Positions 12,701 through 22,559 of a stretch of 64,000 nucleotides of DNA are shown one piece after another. A model generated the notes under the pieces. The model saw nothing but the letters and a program-made list of their open reading frames with translations, made no database searches and had not been told where the DNA came from. The first letter of the stretch is position 1. Each line of letters opens with the position of its first letter. Position numbers and translations under genes: made by a program. This DNA comes from Calliopum simillimum (Eukaryota > Arthropoda > Insecta > Diptera > Lauxaniidae), in contig OX638370.1 of the NCBI GenBank assembly GCA_951812925.1, positions 94,192,897 to 94,256,896 of the forward strand, given 5' to 3'.

Positions 12701-15117
12701 TGATCGAAGACCGGCCGAAATCTTATTTTTTGACTTTTATTTTAGCGAATAAAAAAAAAAAAATTACTGGAGGGGTCCTGGTATATAACTACCCTCGGGC
12801 CCGGATTTTCTCTCCACGCCCCTGTATGTACTTGAGTAAAAACATCTATGGCGTACTATCAACAAGACCTAATTGAATTTTTCTGGGACACCCAAAGGTT
12901 TTCGAAGGTCACAGTGTACATTCATAGTGAAAACCAAGAAAGTCTAGGTATACCAGAGAGAAAACATAGTCTACAAGCTTTTTTTGATTTATTTCTTGTG
13001 ACGAAATCTTGATAGTCAAAACATATTAAGGTACAATAGAGGAAAACAAGTTTTGAGTAATTCATTGCCTCGGACAACTGAAGGTTCCCAAAGATCAATC
13101 AAAGGCTTCATAGTCAAATCGAAGACTATCTAGGTATACTAAAGGGAAAACATTTCGGGAGGACTATCAACTAGCCGTAACTGATAGTTTCTGGAAAACC
13201 CAAAGGTTTCGCAATATCAACCGAAAGATTCAGAATCAAAATGAAGAATATCTAGGTAAACTAAAGGGAAAGCATCTATGGCGGACTATCAATAAGCTTT
13301 AATTGATGCATTTCCCGAGACACACAAAGGTTCCTGATGGTTACCCGAAGGCTTCATAGTCAAAACCAGAAATATCTAGATATATTCACGGGAAAACACC
13401 TCTGCTGGAGTGTCAACAAGCCTTTATTGAACATTTCCTGGGACACTAGATGATATTGCAATTTCAATCACAGAGATGTTTAAAAAATTTTAAACCGTCG
13501 CTATTTTTTGCATTGTTTGACATTTTTTTTTATTCTAATAACTAAAAATTTTTTTATAGGTAAGTACAATAAGTTTTCACGTGAATCATGATTCTGGATG
13601 TGGCTTTTTTATCTGAAGAGATGGAAAAATTTCATTAACGTATTCCTTTTATGTCAAATGCTTAATAATGACCACAGATAATATCAACAGTTTAGAATTT
13701 GTTGAGTAGTGTTATTAAACACGTTTTTTTGAAAATATTACGGTCACGGGGGAAAACACCTACTCATTTTATCGGTAGACTTATTTATCATTTATATTCA
13801 AGAAGACAAGGGCAAAAATAGGAAGGATTTTATACAAAGCAGTATACGGAGCAATTGTGTCTTGTATGAAGGAATACACTAAAGGATGTACAAATTTTTT
13901 TTTTTTTTGGAAATAAGTGCCTACTATTTTGAACAGATCTATGCTAGCATTATTGTTGATAACTGCATACTTGCTTACTACTTTTCTTATATCTAATTTA
14001 TTTCTTTTTATTTCATATAACTACACTTTCTTCACTGTAAAAAAAAACTCATCGCACACACATTGACAAAAAATAAAAATCTGGATCAACACTATCAAAT
14101 TGTAATACAAAACCAACAACATATATAACAACAAAAATGAAATTCAAACTTACACTCGTTTGCGACGTATCTATTCTACTTAACCTAACTTTATCTGTGA
14201 TCTTCTATACTTGCTGCCCGTTTTACACAAAAATATAACTACATAAATCTTTTCACAACATTTCCTTAATGAACTAATCCTATCGGCACACAAACACATG
14301 TACATGACACAGAGGTCAATCGGGCTTTGACAATTCGGGACGTGGTTACTATTTTGCCTCTCCCTCTGGTGGCAGCAGCGGTGGCAGTGCTGGCTCCGAT
14401 AGTTATTACGAACCTGGTCGAGCAACAAATTCGCAACGTCCATTGCCAGAAGGTCAACAGTATCTACCCTATAATCCCCAAAGTTCTAAATCATGTGGCG
14501 TACAAGTGCTAAACTGTCCTTATGCAGGGGGTGCTTCAAACAGTGAAAGTTCCTCCTCTTCCTCTCCAGCCACATCGCAAACTGGGTACAGTGACAATGG
14601 ACGAAATGGTGGAAACGGTGGTGGGTCATCGACAAATAATAAGCCAAATGAAAATACTGCCAGCAATGGTCAGAGTGGCAATGGATCAAATGTGCCAAAT
14701 GGGGGTAACAGAGGGGATCGCTTTAGAGATAGGGATCAAGAAAGGTAAGTTGCAGTAGGTTAAAAGTAGGTGGCGCAAGTTTGTAAATAAATTAATAAAA
14801 AAAAAAACATCATTTTGGTGAAATCGCACCATCACTTTCAGAATTGTCAAAAACATTCAAAAAAGGTCTCTTCTCCTTTCACCTCTTTTAGCTCTTCCTA
14901 TAGTGGCCGAAGACCATTAGGTGGCAGTTACTTACTTGATCGGGAGAGCAATGTTATTTCCGATAATGGAGTAGCCGTAAAAACAACAGATACTAACACA
15001 CCTGAAAGCAACAAAAGTAAAATGACAACAATGGGAAATCCTTCGTCAAATTCCGGTGTGACAGCCGCTTTAACATCAGAAAATCAAGTGGTACAAGGGA
15101 CCAGTGCGAATAAATAA
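3763..15117 (+). CDS. Gene A: secreted low-complexity R/Y/D/S/G-rich protein, six exons
   Basis: Coding exons are 3763-4007, 9249-9470, 9939-10168, 10240-10363, 14313-14744 and 14892-15117, 1479 nt or 492 codons plus stop. Every junction has GT/AG and matching phase (2, 2, 1, 2, 2), and no other frame stays open across all of them. The start at 3763 gives a hydrophobic signal peptide (core KVLCLALILYPNWPFIAA, about residues 7-30), so I infer a secretory product. The rest is disordered: an Ala/Ser stretch, a C-x2-C near residue 77, then DRYDDRG-like repeats, a Ser/Gly/Asn-rich segment with two more Cys (around SCGVQVLNCPY), and a Ser/Thr/Asn tail. I recognise no catalytic domain or orthologue. 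Intron 1 (5.2 kb) and intron 4 (3.9 kb) are full of transposons. 5' untranslated exons were not identified; a different first exon is possible. Confidence 0.75.
4897..4930. repeat. GCCACGTTTGTGAC pair, left
   Basis: Two direct copies of GCCACGTTTGTGAC at 4897 and 4917. Two more lie at 6612 and 6637, in the same orientation, on the other side of the palindrome at 5160-6545. Confidence 0.5.
5160..6545. repeat. Long palindromic (foldback) element
   Basis: Sequence at about 5165-5370 and 5930-6065 returns inverted at 6180-6540: TTATCCTTGCTCAAAA with GAGCAAGGATAACTC, GTAAAATTAATTTTTGTCAA with its complement, and ACACACAAAGGATTTT with AAAATCCTTTGTGTGT. The GGACATAATCCCCA element sits in the left arm. 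No coding capacity. Confidence 0.7.
5378..5929. mobile_element. Element built from GGACATAATCCCCA repeats, 9-bp target duplication
   Basis: A 552-bp insert flanked by ATCTCTCAA (5369-5377 and 5930-5938). The ends are GGTGCCGTGACATAATCCC and the complement of GGTTACCGGACATAATCCC. Inside are about 14 copies, in both orientations, of GGACATAATCCCCA and variants, plus two GC-rich palindromes around GCGGCCGC near 5630-5700 and a repeated GCAGCTCAGGATTT block. No coding capacity. A 9-bp duplication with GG ends points to a Merlin- or Mutator-like origin, unproven. Confidence 0.65.
6612..6650. repeat. GCCACGTTTGTGAC pair, right
   Basis: Two direct copies at 6612 and 6637, each followed by ATTTTTG. 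See the left pair; the two pairs are direct, not inverted, so they are not part of the palindrome's arms. Confidence 0.5.
6956..7357. repeat. Two clusters of TTTCCCACTTTACCCC repeats
   Basis: TTTCCCACTTTACCCC occurs twice at 6958-6997 and three times (one shortened) at 7312-7352, with about 310 bp of ordinary sequence between. All copies point the same way. It may be the two ends of one element, but ends and target duplication are not clear. Confidence 0.45.
7697..8695 (+). repeat. Dispersed repeat family A, copy 3 (full)
   Basis: A full-length copy of about 1 kb with three monomers whose GGGCGTGG marks fall at 8205, 8346 and 8488, a period of 141-142 bp. The longest open frames (up to 125 codons at 7606-7983, minus) are chance. 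It lies in intron 1 of gene A. Confidence 0.7.
9939..10168 (+). CDS. Gene A exon 3 with 42-bp tandem duplication
   Basis: This exon holds two adjacent 42-bp units (10012-10053 and 10054-10095) that each encode SDRYDDRRGGSSSY and differ by one base. The flanks contain looser copies (SYDRYEGRGYDRYE). The acceptor is TTTTAG at 9933-9938 and the donor GAG/GTGAAT at 10168/10169. The duplication keeps frame, so the protein has probably grown by unit duplication and may vary in length between individuals. Open frames in other registers here, including long Val/Ile/Thr-rich ones on both strands, are shadows of this repeat. Confidence 0.75.
10240..10363 (+). CDS. Gene A exon 4 with NAGNAG acceptor and alternative donor
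   Basis: The acceptor is a tandem CAGCAG at 10234-10239. Use of the second AG gives Asp at the junction; use of the first adds one Ala codon. The main donor is ACAG/GTAACG at 10363. A second donor, AAG/GTATGA at 10321, has the same phase 2, so using it would remove 14 residues without a frameshift. Both choices are inferred from sequence only. Confidence 0.65.
10784..12824. mobile_element. hAT-like non-autonomous element with 8-bp target duplication
   Basis: The ends are CAGGCTTGACGAGA and the complement of CAGGGGCGTGGAGAGA, of the hAT type. Both are flanked by an identical TATGTACT (10776-10783 and 12825-12832), the 8-bp duplication hAT elements make. Both ends carry GC-rich sequence (GGGCCCGG) near the terminus. 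The 2041 bp include a 0.9-kb family A copy at 10971-11884; no transposase was found. It sits in intron 4 of gene A. Confidence 0.75.
10971..11884 (+). repeat. Dispersed repeat family A, copy 4, inside the hAT-like element
   Basis: Complete from TATACCCTACACCC to CCCTTACTAGTTTT. Monomer marks at 11381, 11523, 11665 and 11785 give a 142-bp period, with the last monomer shortened by about 22 bp. Confidence 0.7.
12833..13480. repeat. Tandem repeat, ~123-bp period, degenerate
   Basis: The mark TTCATAGTCAAAAC recurs at 12921, 13107, 13229 and 13353 (the first gap carries extra sequence), always before GAAGAATATCTAGGTATAC. A further unit at 10670-10775 belongs to the same array: with the hAT-like insert removed, spacing to the next unit is about 125 bp. 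Noncoding, within intron 4 of gene A. Confidence 0.6.
13540..13565 (+). promoter_or_regulatory. Candidate recursive splice site in gene A intron 4
   Basis: TTTTTTTATAG is directly followed by GTAAGT, with the junction at 13559/13560 and a branch-like CTAATAAC about 20-25 nt upstream. A 3' splice site fused to a consensus 5' splice site, with no exon between, is the signature of zero-length exon ratchet points known from long fly introns. The intron (10364-14312) is only 3.9 kb, shorter than most reported cases. A microexon or chance match cannot be excluded. Confidence 0.45.
14313..14744 (+). CDS. Gene A exon 5 (Ser/Gly/Asn-rich)
   Basis: The exon starts after ACACAG at 14307-14312, just downstream of an in-frame TGA at 14305-14307, so it must begin about here. 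The pyrimidine tract before the acceptor is weak. It encodes RGQSGFDNSGRGYYFA, a Ser/Gly cluster, the Cys pair region and a Gly/Asn-rich stretch, and ends at GAAAG/GTAAGT. Both ends are phase 2, so skipping the exon would keep frame. Confidence 0.7.
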
Positions 15118-15236
15118 TTGACAAGTATTAGAGAGTACATTGGATGAAAAGCCTCTGAAAGAAGTCACTACGGAAGAAAACAATTGGGGTAAATGGTAAA
15201 AGGACAAAAAGAATTTATAAATTAAGTTTTAAGTTA

Positions 15237-15256
15237 AATAAAGTTTAAATAATAAA
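15237..15256 (+). terminator. Gene A polyadenylation signals
   Basis: Two AATAAA hexamers lie at 15237-15242 and 15251-15256, 120-140 nt after the stop codon at 15115-15117, followed by a TGTTGTTGG stretch. Their place suits a short 3' UTR for gene A. Confidence 0.55.
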
Positions 15257-15259
15257 TTG

Positions 15260-16860
15260 TTGTTGGCTGTTTAATTATTATATTTAGATTTAAAGGAAGA
15301 CAGTAGTTTCGATGAAATTTGGTAAGTAGTTGCCGAAAGTGAATGCAATACACTGGTTGAAAAATGTGCATAGTACAACGCTCAAATTTTGCAGATCATG
15401 GTATTTTCTTTTTAATAAAGCAGTGAAACCCTAATTGCATGATCAAATTCCTTTTACACAAAAAAATCCAATAAGTAATCAAGCTACAAACTTGATTTTT
15501 TAAATTTTATTGTTATATTAGATATGCGATGTTTTCGCTTTGAAGTTTTATTAAGATATAAGAAAATATTATTTTCAATATAACATTAGAATCAATATTG
15601 AATAACATAAAACAAAACCTTATTATAAAGTTTATTTCAACAAAGTATAACTTGATTTCTCAACAAATTTCAATCAATTTTTGGACTTTTTCAGTGATTT
15701 TTTTAAGAATATTTGTAGAAAATTTGTATGAAATGCTTTTAATCTTGGTTCGAATCAGTTCCGTCCAACTAGTTTACTAGATAAGTCTTAAGATATGTCA
15801 ACACCAATTCAAAAAACATCAAGTCTGACGTTCGCAGGTAAAAGTCTGACATTTTTAGTGGTATACGTACTCAGAACATATAGTCATTCGAGTGATATTT
15901 GTGTTGTTTATCGATACATAAATGTTTCTTTCGATTTTTAAAGCTTTTCGTTGCCATTCGAATATTTTTGCCCTTCCATTCAACTTTCCAATACTATTCG
16001 TAGTTATTGGATAACTTACGAAACCATTTCATACTTTTCAACTTTTTTTATTTTCCAGAGATCAAGATATAAATAGGTACATATTTTCTTCGTTTTCCGA
16101 TGCTTCACGTATTGTTTCGATAATTTTGATACGGTTTGAAGACTTCTTGCAATCCTCTTGATCATTTAGCGACTTTTTTTTTTCATAGGAATGACCCATT
16201 TTATACCATAATCTGTATTCATCTGATCACCAGACATATATTTTCCCTTATATTAAAATTATCAACTCGAAAGATCTTTTTGATATGACAATTTACGCTT
16301 TGTCTAACGTAGGTATCGCCAGTACCGACAATTCATAAATACAGCTTTACCAATTTATACGGCATCCCAACCTATAGGAAATTCGCATTTAAAATTTTTA
16401 AACATTTTACATTTTTCGGTATTTTTAGCCTTTTTAATATTTTTCGAATTTTTCTGACATTCCGAGATTTGTTAACTTATTCGAAAAACATATTTCGCAA
16501 AGTTGAAGCACGCAACGCCCCACATAAAAGCTATGAACTAAAAACATTGACTTAAATGAAAAAGCAGGACTGTCGACCAATCAGGGATCGGTCTCCAGGT
16601 ACTTGACCTTTGTGGAGTATATTTTGAGAAGCAATGGGTATAATCATGAATAAACATTCTCGAGAATATTTATTCATTATAAGACCCAATAAAGTAATTT
16701 TCGATGGCAAATATTTGTTTTTTTCTTGTTTACCTCGAGTCATAACCTAATGGGAAAAAGTGCTTCAAAAACTCTACTGAAGTGCATTGTTTTTACCAAT
16801 AAACGCTTCCACTCCGTTAGAACTATTCTTTCTTTTTAGTATTGCATGTCATAGGATGTA
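15260..16860. other. Intergenic AT-rich DNA
   Basis: No coding signal or recognisable element between the gene A polyadenylation signals and the hairpin at 16866. Small frames are short and AT-driven. Confidence 0.45.
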
Positions 16861-16865
16861 AGCGA

Positions 16866-16940
16866 GAAAAAGCTTACCGCAGCCTTACCAAATAAGGGTT
16901 TTTAAAGCGCTTCTTTGTAATGCTGCGGTAAGCGTTTTTT
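16866..16940. repeat. Hairpin with CTTACCGCAGC arms
   Basis: AGCTTACCGCAGC (16871-16883) pairs with GCTGCGGTAAGC (16922-16933), A and T runs extending the stem. It is next to tRNA-like units whose 'ACTGCAGCCTTAC' wording resembles one arm. Confidence 0.45.
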
Positions 16941-16964
16941 CAATAAAAAAAAAAATAAAAAAAC

Positions 16965-17530
16965 TGGGAGCACCAGGATTTGAATCCACGACCGTCCGTG
17001 TGTGTGATAGATAGAAATAGATTATTTTTACTTACATTTACTATATGGAGAGGTATTAAATTTGTATATCAAGCAAATGTTGTCCAAACAGAATTTGACA
17101 TTCGAATGCTTCTACAGCCTTACATAGAATCATTGTGTATTCAGTTTAGATACAATTAAACAAAAGTAAATAAATAAAAGAAAGGAACATAGAAAAGTGA
17201 AATAAAAAAATGTTGAATAAAAAATATTTTAATAAAAAAAAAAAATTAAGCAAAAAAAAAAATTAAAAAAAAGTATAAAAAAATTACCCGGGCTTGGTTC
17301 GAACGCAAGTTGTTCTTACTGCAGCCTTACATGGAATCATTGAGTAATCAATTTCAATTCAATTAAACAAAAGTTAATTAATAAGAGAAAGGAAAATAGA
17401 AAAGTGAAATTAAAAGATGTTATATAAAAAATATTTTAATAAAAAAAAAAATAAGGCAAAAAAAAAGTAAAAGAAAATTCACTCGGGCTAGGTTCGAACT
17501 CATGTTGTTCTTACTGCATCCTTATAAAAA
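16965..17530 (-). repeat. tRNA-like B-box units in a ~200-bp tandem repeat
   Basis: On the minus strand three B-box-like motifs occur: GGATTCAAATCC (near 16985), GCGTTCGAACC (17295) and GAGTTCGAACC (17490), each followed by long T runs, a possible Pol III stop. The last two lie in a tandem repeat marked by CAGCCTTA at 17115, 17322 and 17517 (period about 195-207 bp). No cloverleaf can be folded, so they look like SINE or tRNA relics, not tRNA genes. Confidence 0.4.
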
Positions 17531-17991
17531 ATCGTTGTGAAAATGCTTCTAAATTTCTATGGGGACAAGCGCTTTTAAAGTGCTGAAATTTAGCAAAAAA
17601 ATGTATAGTTCATATTTTAAAGTCACTTGTATATTTTGTTCGGGCTTTAGGGCTATTATTTTTCCATTCATAGTCTGTTTTTGAGAAATAATGGTAATAG
17701 GTCGTGCCGAAATTTTATTATTAATACCTTGTTCATACCAATTATTACAAAATATTATATGTATTTCCTGGTCTAATTTTAAAAACAATAAGAAATCAAA
17801 ACATTTTTTAATTAAATTTTTTTTTTCAAAAAGCTTTATTTTCCACTAAAATTTTTGAACACTCGTCATTTTAATACATATAAAACGCTTAATATTATGA
17901 AAGAATTTAATATAACACAAACGTTATGCGTAGTCCTTAATTTGTATAAAATAAACCTATGATTAAAATCGCCTAGCTTCAGAAAATTTTA

Positions 17992-18253
17992 CAATCGAGG
18001 AGTGGCCGTACCAAAGGGCTAAAGTACAATTTCGAGGCAAAAGTAGTATCATTATACGAAACGGGTGACATTTTGTTAGAAGTTAATAAAATTGTTTTCT
18101 GTTTTCACTAAAAATTTACTTGATAGTGAAATTCATGTCATTATGTTTAAAAAATTATTACACTCAAATAACAGACTATAAAGCACATAAAAAGCATGAC
18201 ATTACTTTTGCGAAATGGTACTTAGGCCCTTTGGTGCGGCCACTTCTCAATTG
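17992..18253. mobile_element. MITE with ~55-bp inverted ends
   Basis: A 262-bp element: CAATCGAGGAGTGGCCGTAC at the left pairs with the complement of CAATTGAGAAGTGGCCGCAC at the right, continuing through ACCAAAGGGC and CAAAAGTA. Flanks share ATTTTA (17986-17991 and 18254-18259), a possible 6-bp duplication. No coding capacity. Confidence 0.6.
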
Positions 18254-18275
18254 ATTTTAGAATTGTTTATATAAT

Positions 18276-18330
18276 ATATCGTCGGATGTATAGTTAAAAT
18301 TTTGCATTGACCCGACGATATTTTTTGTTT
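18276..18330. repeat. Short hairpin
   Basis: ATATCGTCGG at the left pairs with CCGACGATAT at the right across about 30 nt, next to the MITE at 17992-18253 but outside its ends. Confidence 0.35.
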
Positions 18331-19296
18331 TTAAATATTTTCATGTTTTCAATTAGAAGATTGGAGTTACAAATTATTGCTATCGAATAGTTAAATGAAA
18401 TATTTCAAGAAATTAACATAATGTAATTAAATTAAGAAAAGCAACATCAAACTAACTAAAAAAAAAAAAAACAATATAATTAAACGATTATATATACTAA
18501 ATGAAACAGAGTGAAACAAAAAACTAATGAAACTTATACCATAACTTTTGTTTAAATATTTCGCTTAAACATGCGATATATTAAACAAAGATAACAAAAA
18601 ATAAAAATAAATTTTTTTTTTAAATTAAACATAAATTGAAATAAAAATTTTAATTAAATTGATAAAATTTTGCAAATTTGAAATATGTTTAATCCACGAT
18701 CAACATGGATTGTTTTAGAGTTTCTTTATATATGTATCTATCTAATTTATACTTCCAAGCAATGGAATTGAAATTTTCTTTTTTCTGTTGAACTGAAAAT
18801 ATCATATGATTTATTTTTATATTGTATTGTCATAATTCTTGTGAGTTCTTTCCTGAGCAGTTTGTGCTTATGACAAACCAATGGCGATAGCAAATAAATT
18901 TTATAATCTTAAATCTAAAAAAAAGTTTTGGAACTTAACAGATTCTTGACTTAAAGTTCTTTATTAAATTTATAAGTTTTTGAGCTTTTTTATTAAAATT
19001 TATTTAGATCAAATAACAGTTTATGGGTAGGTATTATTATTATGCATAAAACAAAAAAAAAAAAATTAAAAGCAACCAATAATTAAAACAAAACTGTTCC
19101 TGTGATTAAAAGTTAAAAACGAAAGTTTTAATGAAATTCAATAATAATAAGTATAAGTGAATAAAATAAAATAATCATTTCTCTGTGGCCCAAATTCAAA
19201 TATAGTGTTTTGAAATTAATAAAAAGGTACAAACAAAACAAGAATTTAAATTAAAAAAAAAAAATAATTTTCACTACACATGTATGGTTTTTGAAG

Positions 19297-19571
19297 TAGA
19301 GATGGTTGCGTGCCTATTGTTTTTAAACACGACACAACACGGCACGACACGCACGACTTTTACAACTGTGACTTTGTATGATCAAATCACATTTTTGTTT
19401 TATGTTTATATGTATGTTAGTTAATACTTATTTTTTACATATTTTTGTTAAGAAATTTAATCTGTCCAGATTTGTGCTCAATAATCATGTGAGACATTCA
19501 TTTAATATTTATCCGAAAATTGCTCATGTTTGTCGTGTCACGACGAAAAATACGACACGCGCTCATATCTA
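19297..19571. mobile_element. hAT-type MITE
   Basis: A 275-bp element with ends TAGAGATGGTTGCGTGCC and the complement of TAGATATGAGCGCGTGTCG, and a near-perfect 8-bp duplication (TTTTGAAG at 19289-19296, CTTTGAAG at 19572-19579). The inside is rich in ACGACAC repeats. No coding capacity. Confidence 0.6.
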
Positions 19572-20045
19572 CTTTGAAGTAGCTTTAATTCTGTTTTAAA
19601 AGACGAGATATTGAGTTAACTCAAATGTATTTAGATTTTAGGTTGTGATTTAATATAAATATTATTCGCAATAGAAATTTAAAAAATAATCGCAGTTTAT
19701 TTAATTTAATTAGATAATTTGTTTTTAGTTTTGGTTAAAGAGATATTTCATAATAAACAATATTTCCTATAATTTTATGTATATAATAGTTATTAAGGGG
19801 CCCCACTATACAGCTGATCAAAAAGTACGCAGAATGGAATTGAAGAAACTGATTTTAGCGATGGTTTTCTGAGCTGTGTGAAATTTAATTGTTAATTGAA
19901 ATTGATATTTTCTTCTCTAAGCCGGATCTTTTTCAGAAATTTTTGCATCCAATTGGTTTATTGCTTAACCAGTTCGGAGGTATGATTATTTGGCCCTATG
20001 CTCGGAGTTAAAGGTGAATACATACATACAGTTCGGAGGTATTTA

Positions 20046-21347
20046 AGGGTGTTTTTTTTAGAGGTATAGAACTTCGAATTGAAATAAAACACAAGAAAAT
20101 CGTTTTAATGTCCATCAATTTGGCTTTATTGGAAGGATAATTTTATGCCATTAATGTTTCAATATGATTTCGGGCATGTGGCCGCCGCGGCTGGCTCGAA
20201 TAAAGCCAATTCTATAGGTCCAATTTTCAACCACTTTTTCGAGCATATGGGGCCGTATGTCGTCAATAACGCCACGAATATTGGCTTCCAAGTCCCCTTA
20301 CGTTTCTGGTTTGTTGGCGTAGACGAGCGACTTCACATATCCCCAAAGAAAATAATCCAATGGTGTCAAATCACATGATCTTGTTGGCCAATTGACAGGT
20401 CCATTCCGCGAAATTATGCGCTCATCGAATGTTTCCTTCAATAAATCGATTGTGACGTGCGCTGTGTGGCATGTAGCTCCGTCTTGTTGGAACCACAACT
20501 CATCCACATTCATGCCATCCAATTCGGGAACAAAATAGTCGGTTATCATGGCTCTAAACCGGTCTCCATTAACGGTAACTGACTCTCCAGCATTATTTCG
20601 GAAGAAGTATGGCCCAATGACTCCACCAGCCCATAGAGCACACCAAACAGTCAGTTTTTGTGGATGTAATGGCGTCTCAAGGGTCTCATGTGGATTCTCT
20701 TCACTCCAAATGCGGCAATTTTGCTTGTTGACGTAGCCATTCAACCAAAAATGAGCCTCATCACTGAACAAAATTTTGCGATGAAAATCAGCATCGAGAT
20801 CAATCTCATTTTCGGCCCATACACCAAAATCACGACGCATTGCATGGTCTCGCGGCTTTAATTCTTGCACAAGCTGGATCTTGTAAGGTCGCAAGCCAAG
20901 ATCTTTGCGCAAAATCTTCCATAAAGTTGATGGACAAAGCTCCAATTGCTGTGCACGGTGGCGAATCGATTCATTCGGGTCCTCTTCAACATTTTGCTCT
21001 ACAGCGGCAATTGTTTCTACGGTGCGCACTGTTCGACGTCTCTGCGGATGCGTATTATCACATAGAGTAAACGTAGTGCGAAAACGATCCATGGTTAACC
21101 GAATTAATTGCTCTGATGGACGATTATGTCGACCATAAAATGGACGGAGCTTGCGGTAAACTTCGCGAACTGAACCATTATTTTCGAAATAAATTTGCAC
21201 GATTTGCAAGCGTTGTTCTTTTGTCAACCTGTACATGATGACATGGCAAACCAAACTGAACATAAATGACATTAGAGTTGCCAGATTTGACCACAAAATG
21301 CCAGTTTTATCTCTATTCGAAAAACAAACCTCTAAAAAAACATCCTG
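20046..21347 (-). mobile_element. DD41D rosa-like transposon, nearly complete
   Basis: A 1302-bp element flanked by TA at 20044-20045 and 21348-21349. The inverted ends share GTGTTTTTTTTAGAGGT (left, from 20049) and ATGTTTTTTTAGAGGTTTG (right end, complement). It encloses one transposase on the minus strand. TSD and both ends are present, so damage is small and insertion probably recent on the scale of this window. Confidence 0.8.
20151..21236 (-). pseudogene. DD41D (rosa-like) Tc1/mariner transposase with one nonsense codon
   Basis: The frame starts MYRLTKEQRLQIVQIY at 21236 and reads to TAA at 20151-20153, 362 codons with a single premature stop (TAA at 20298-20300) after VYANKPET; downstream it stays in frame through RGGHMPEIILKH. 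Visible parts: N-terminal HTH region, a second HTH (STLWKILRKDLGLRPYKIQL), and the catalytic motifs SDEAHFW, QQDGATCHTA and TPLDYFLWG. Forty-one residues separate the second and third Asp, which places it in the DD41D rosa-like clade. A promoter-proximal start further upstream (21353) is unlikely because the family begins at MYRLTKEQ. Confidence 0.85.
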
Positions 21348-22559
21348 TAGCACTTTGTGGTATTAAAAAGTTTCGAAAAATCTAAGAATCTATCCAACCT
21401 ACTGTATTTGAAATCATGAACTGAATTGTATTTATTGTACATATTTAATTAAACTTTTAAAGACAAAAACAAAAAAAGTCCAAGTCAAGCAAAAGCTATG
21501 TTTGCCATTTTGTTGTCAAATCATAATCACTAAAGGTTTAATAAAAATTATAAAATAAATGTCTTAGAAATTAAGCAAAAAAATTAAGCAACATACAATT
21601 TCAGAAATTTTGTTTATTTGAAATTCAACTAAAAATATTAAAATAAATCAAAAGAAAAACAAAAAATTTAATAACGATGAAAAATTATGGAATGAAAAAC
21701 TCAAATGAAAGATTTAAGAAACAAAAGATTGAAAACAAAAGTATATGTTAAAAGCAGAAATAAATTATAATTAAAACAAAGATAAATTATAAAAAATATT
21801 AAATTGATACAAATGAAATCTAAGAAAATATAATATTTTGCTATTGGCAATATTAATGTTAAGAGTTTCCAAGTTTGAACTTAATTTTAGAAATACATAT
21901 GCCTATGTATGTGCAACAGCGGTAACCCCTTTCAAGATTCATTTTCAGTAAATTTAACGAACATATAGCAAGAAAAAGGCACTGTTTGGCAGTGAAATTG
22001 GATTAAACAAAAAATTAATAATCAATAGTCAATAACAACAATAAAACAATATAACATCAAATACTAACAACAATTTTCTTATTAAAAAGTTGCAAAGTTT
22101 AACTCTAAATGTAATTCATTTGCAAAGTCTTCAATAAAAAAATTAACTTTAAAAATTTCGAAAACAAACTGTGAATAAAAACATGTCAAAATTCATATTG
22201 TAATTTTTATGAATTTCATTGGGAAAAACTGAACTATTACAGTGGATAAAGATCAAAAATGCATGTTTCAAGTTAGACGAATCAAAAGTTAAAACAAAAA
22301 ACGTAACGATAACAAATTGAACAACTTTAAAAATTTCTTTTAATGTTTCTGCTATTCTGAAGAAAGTTTTAAGCAAAAGAAATACACATATAACTATATA
22401 TTTATATATTAAAACAAGTAACTTCAACGAGCTAACAATTAACAATTTTGGTGAAACAAATCAAAAACACTTGGCGCAAAGTCTTAACGGAAATATTGTT
22501 AAACCAACAAATTTATGGTTTAAAATAAACAATAAAATAAAGCCAACATAAAATAAATC

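Larger units (their letters stand above)
18340..22550. other. AT-rich DNA around the hAT MITE and the rosa-like element
   Basis: Outside 19297-19571 and 20046-21347 this is simple, very AT-rich sequence (long A and T runs, AATAAAA wording) without genes. Confidence 0.45.

Noticed and set aside
14180..14758. Several 60-87-codon frames on both strands
   Set aside because: They overlap gene A exon 5 in other registers and lack splice support.
16965..17010. tRNA gene on the minus strand
   Set aside because: A B-box-like GATTCAAATCC is present, but T-stem, anticodon arm and acceptor stem do not pair.
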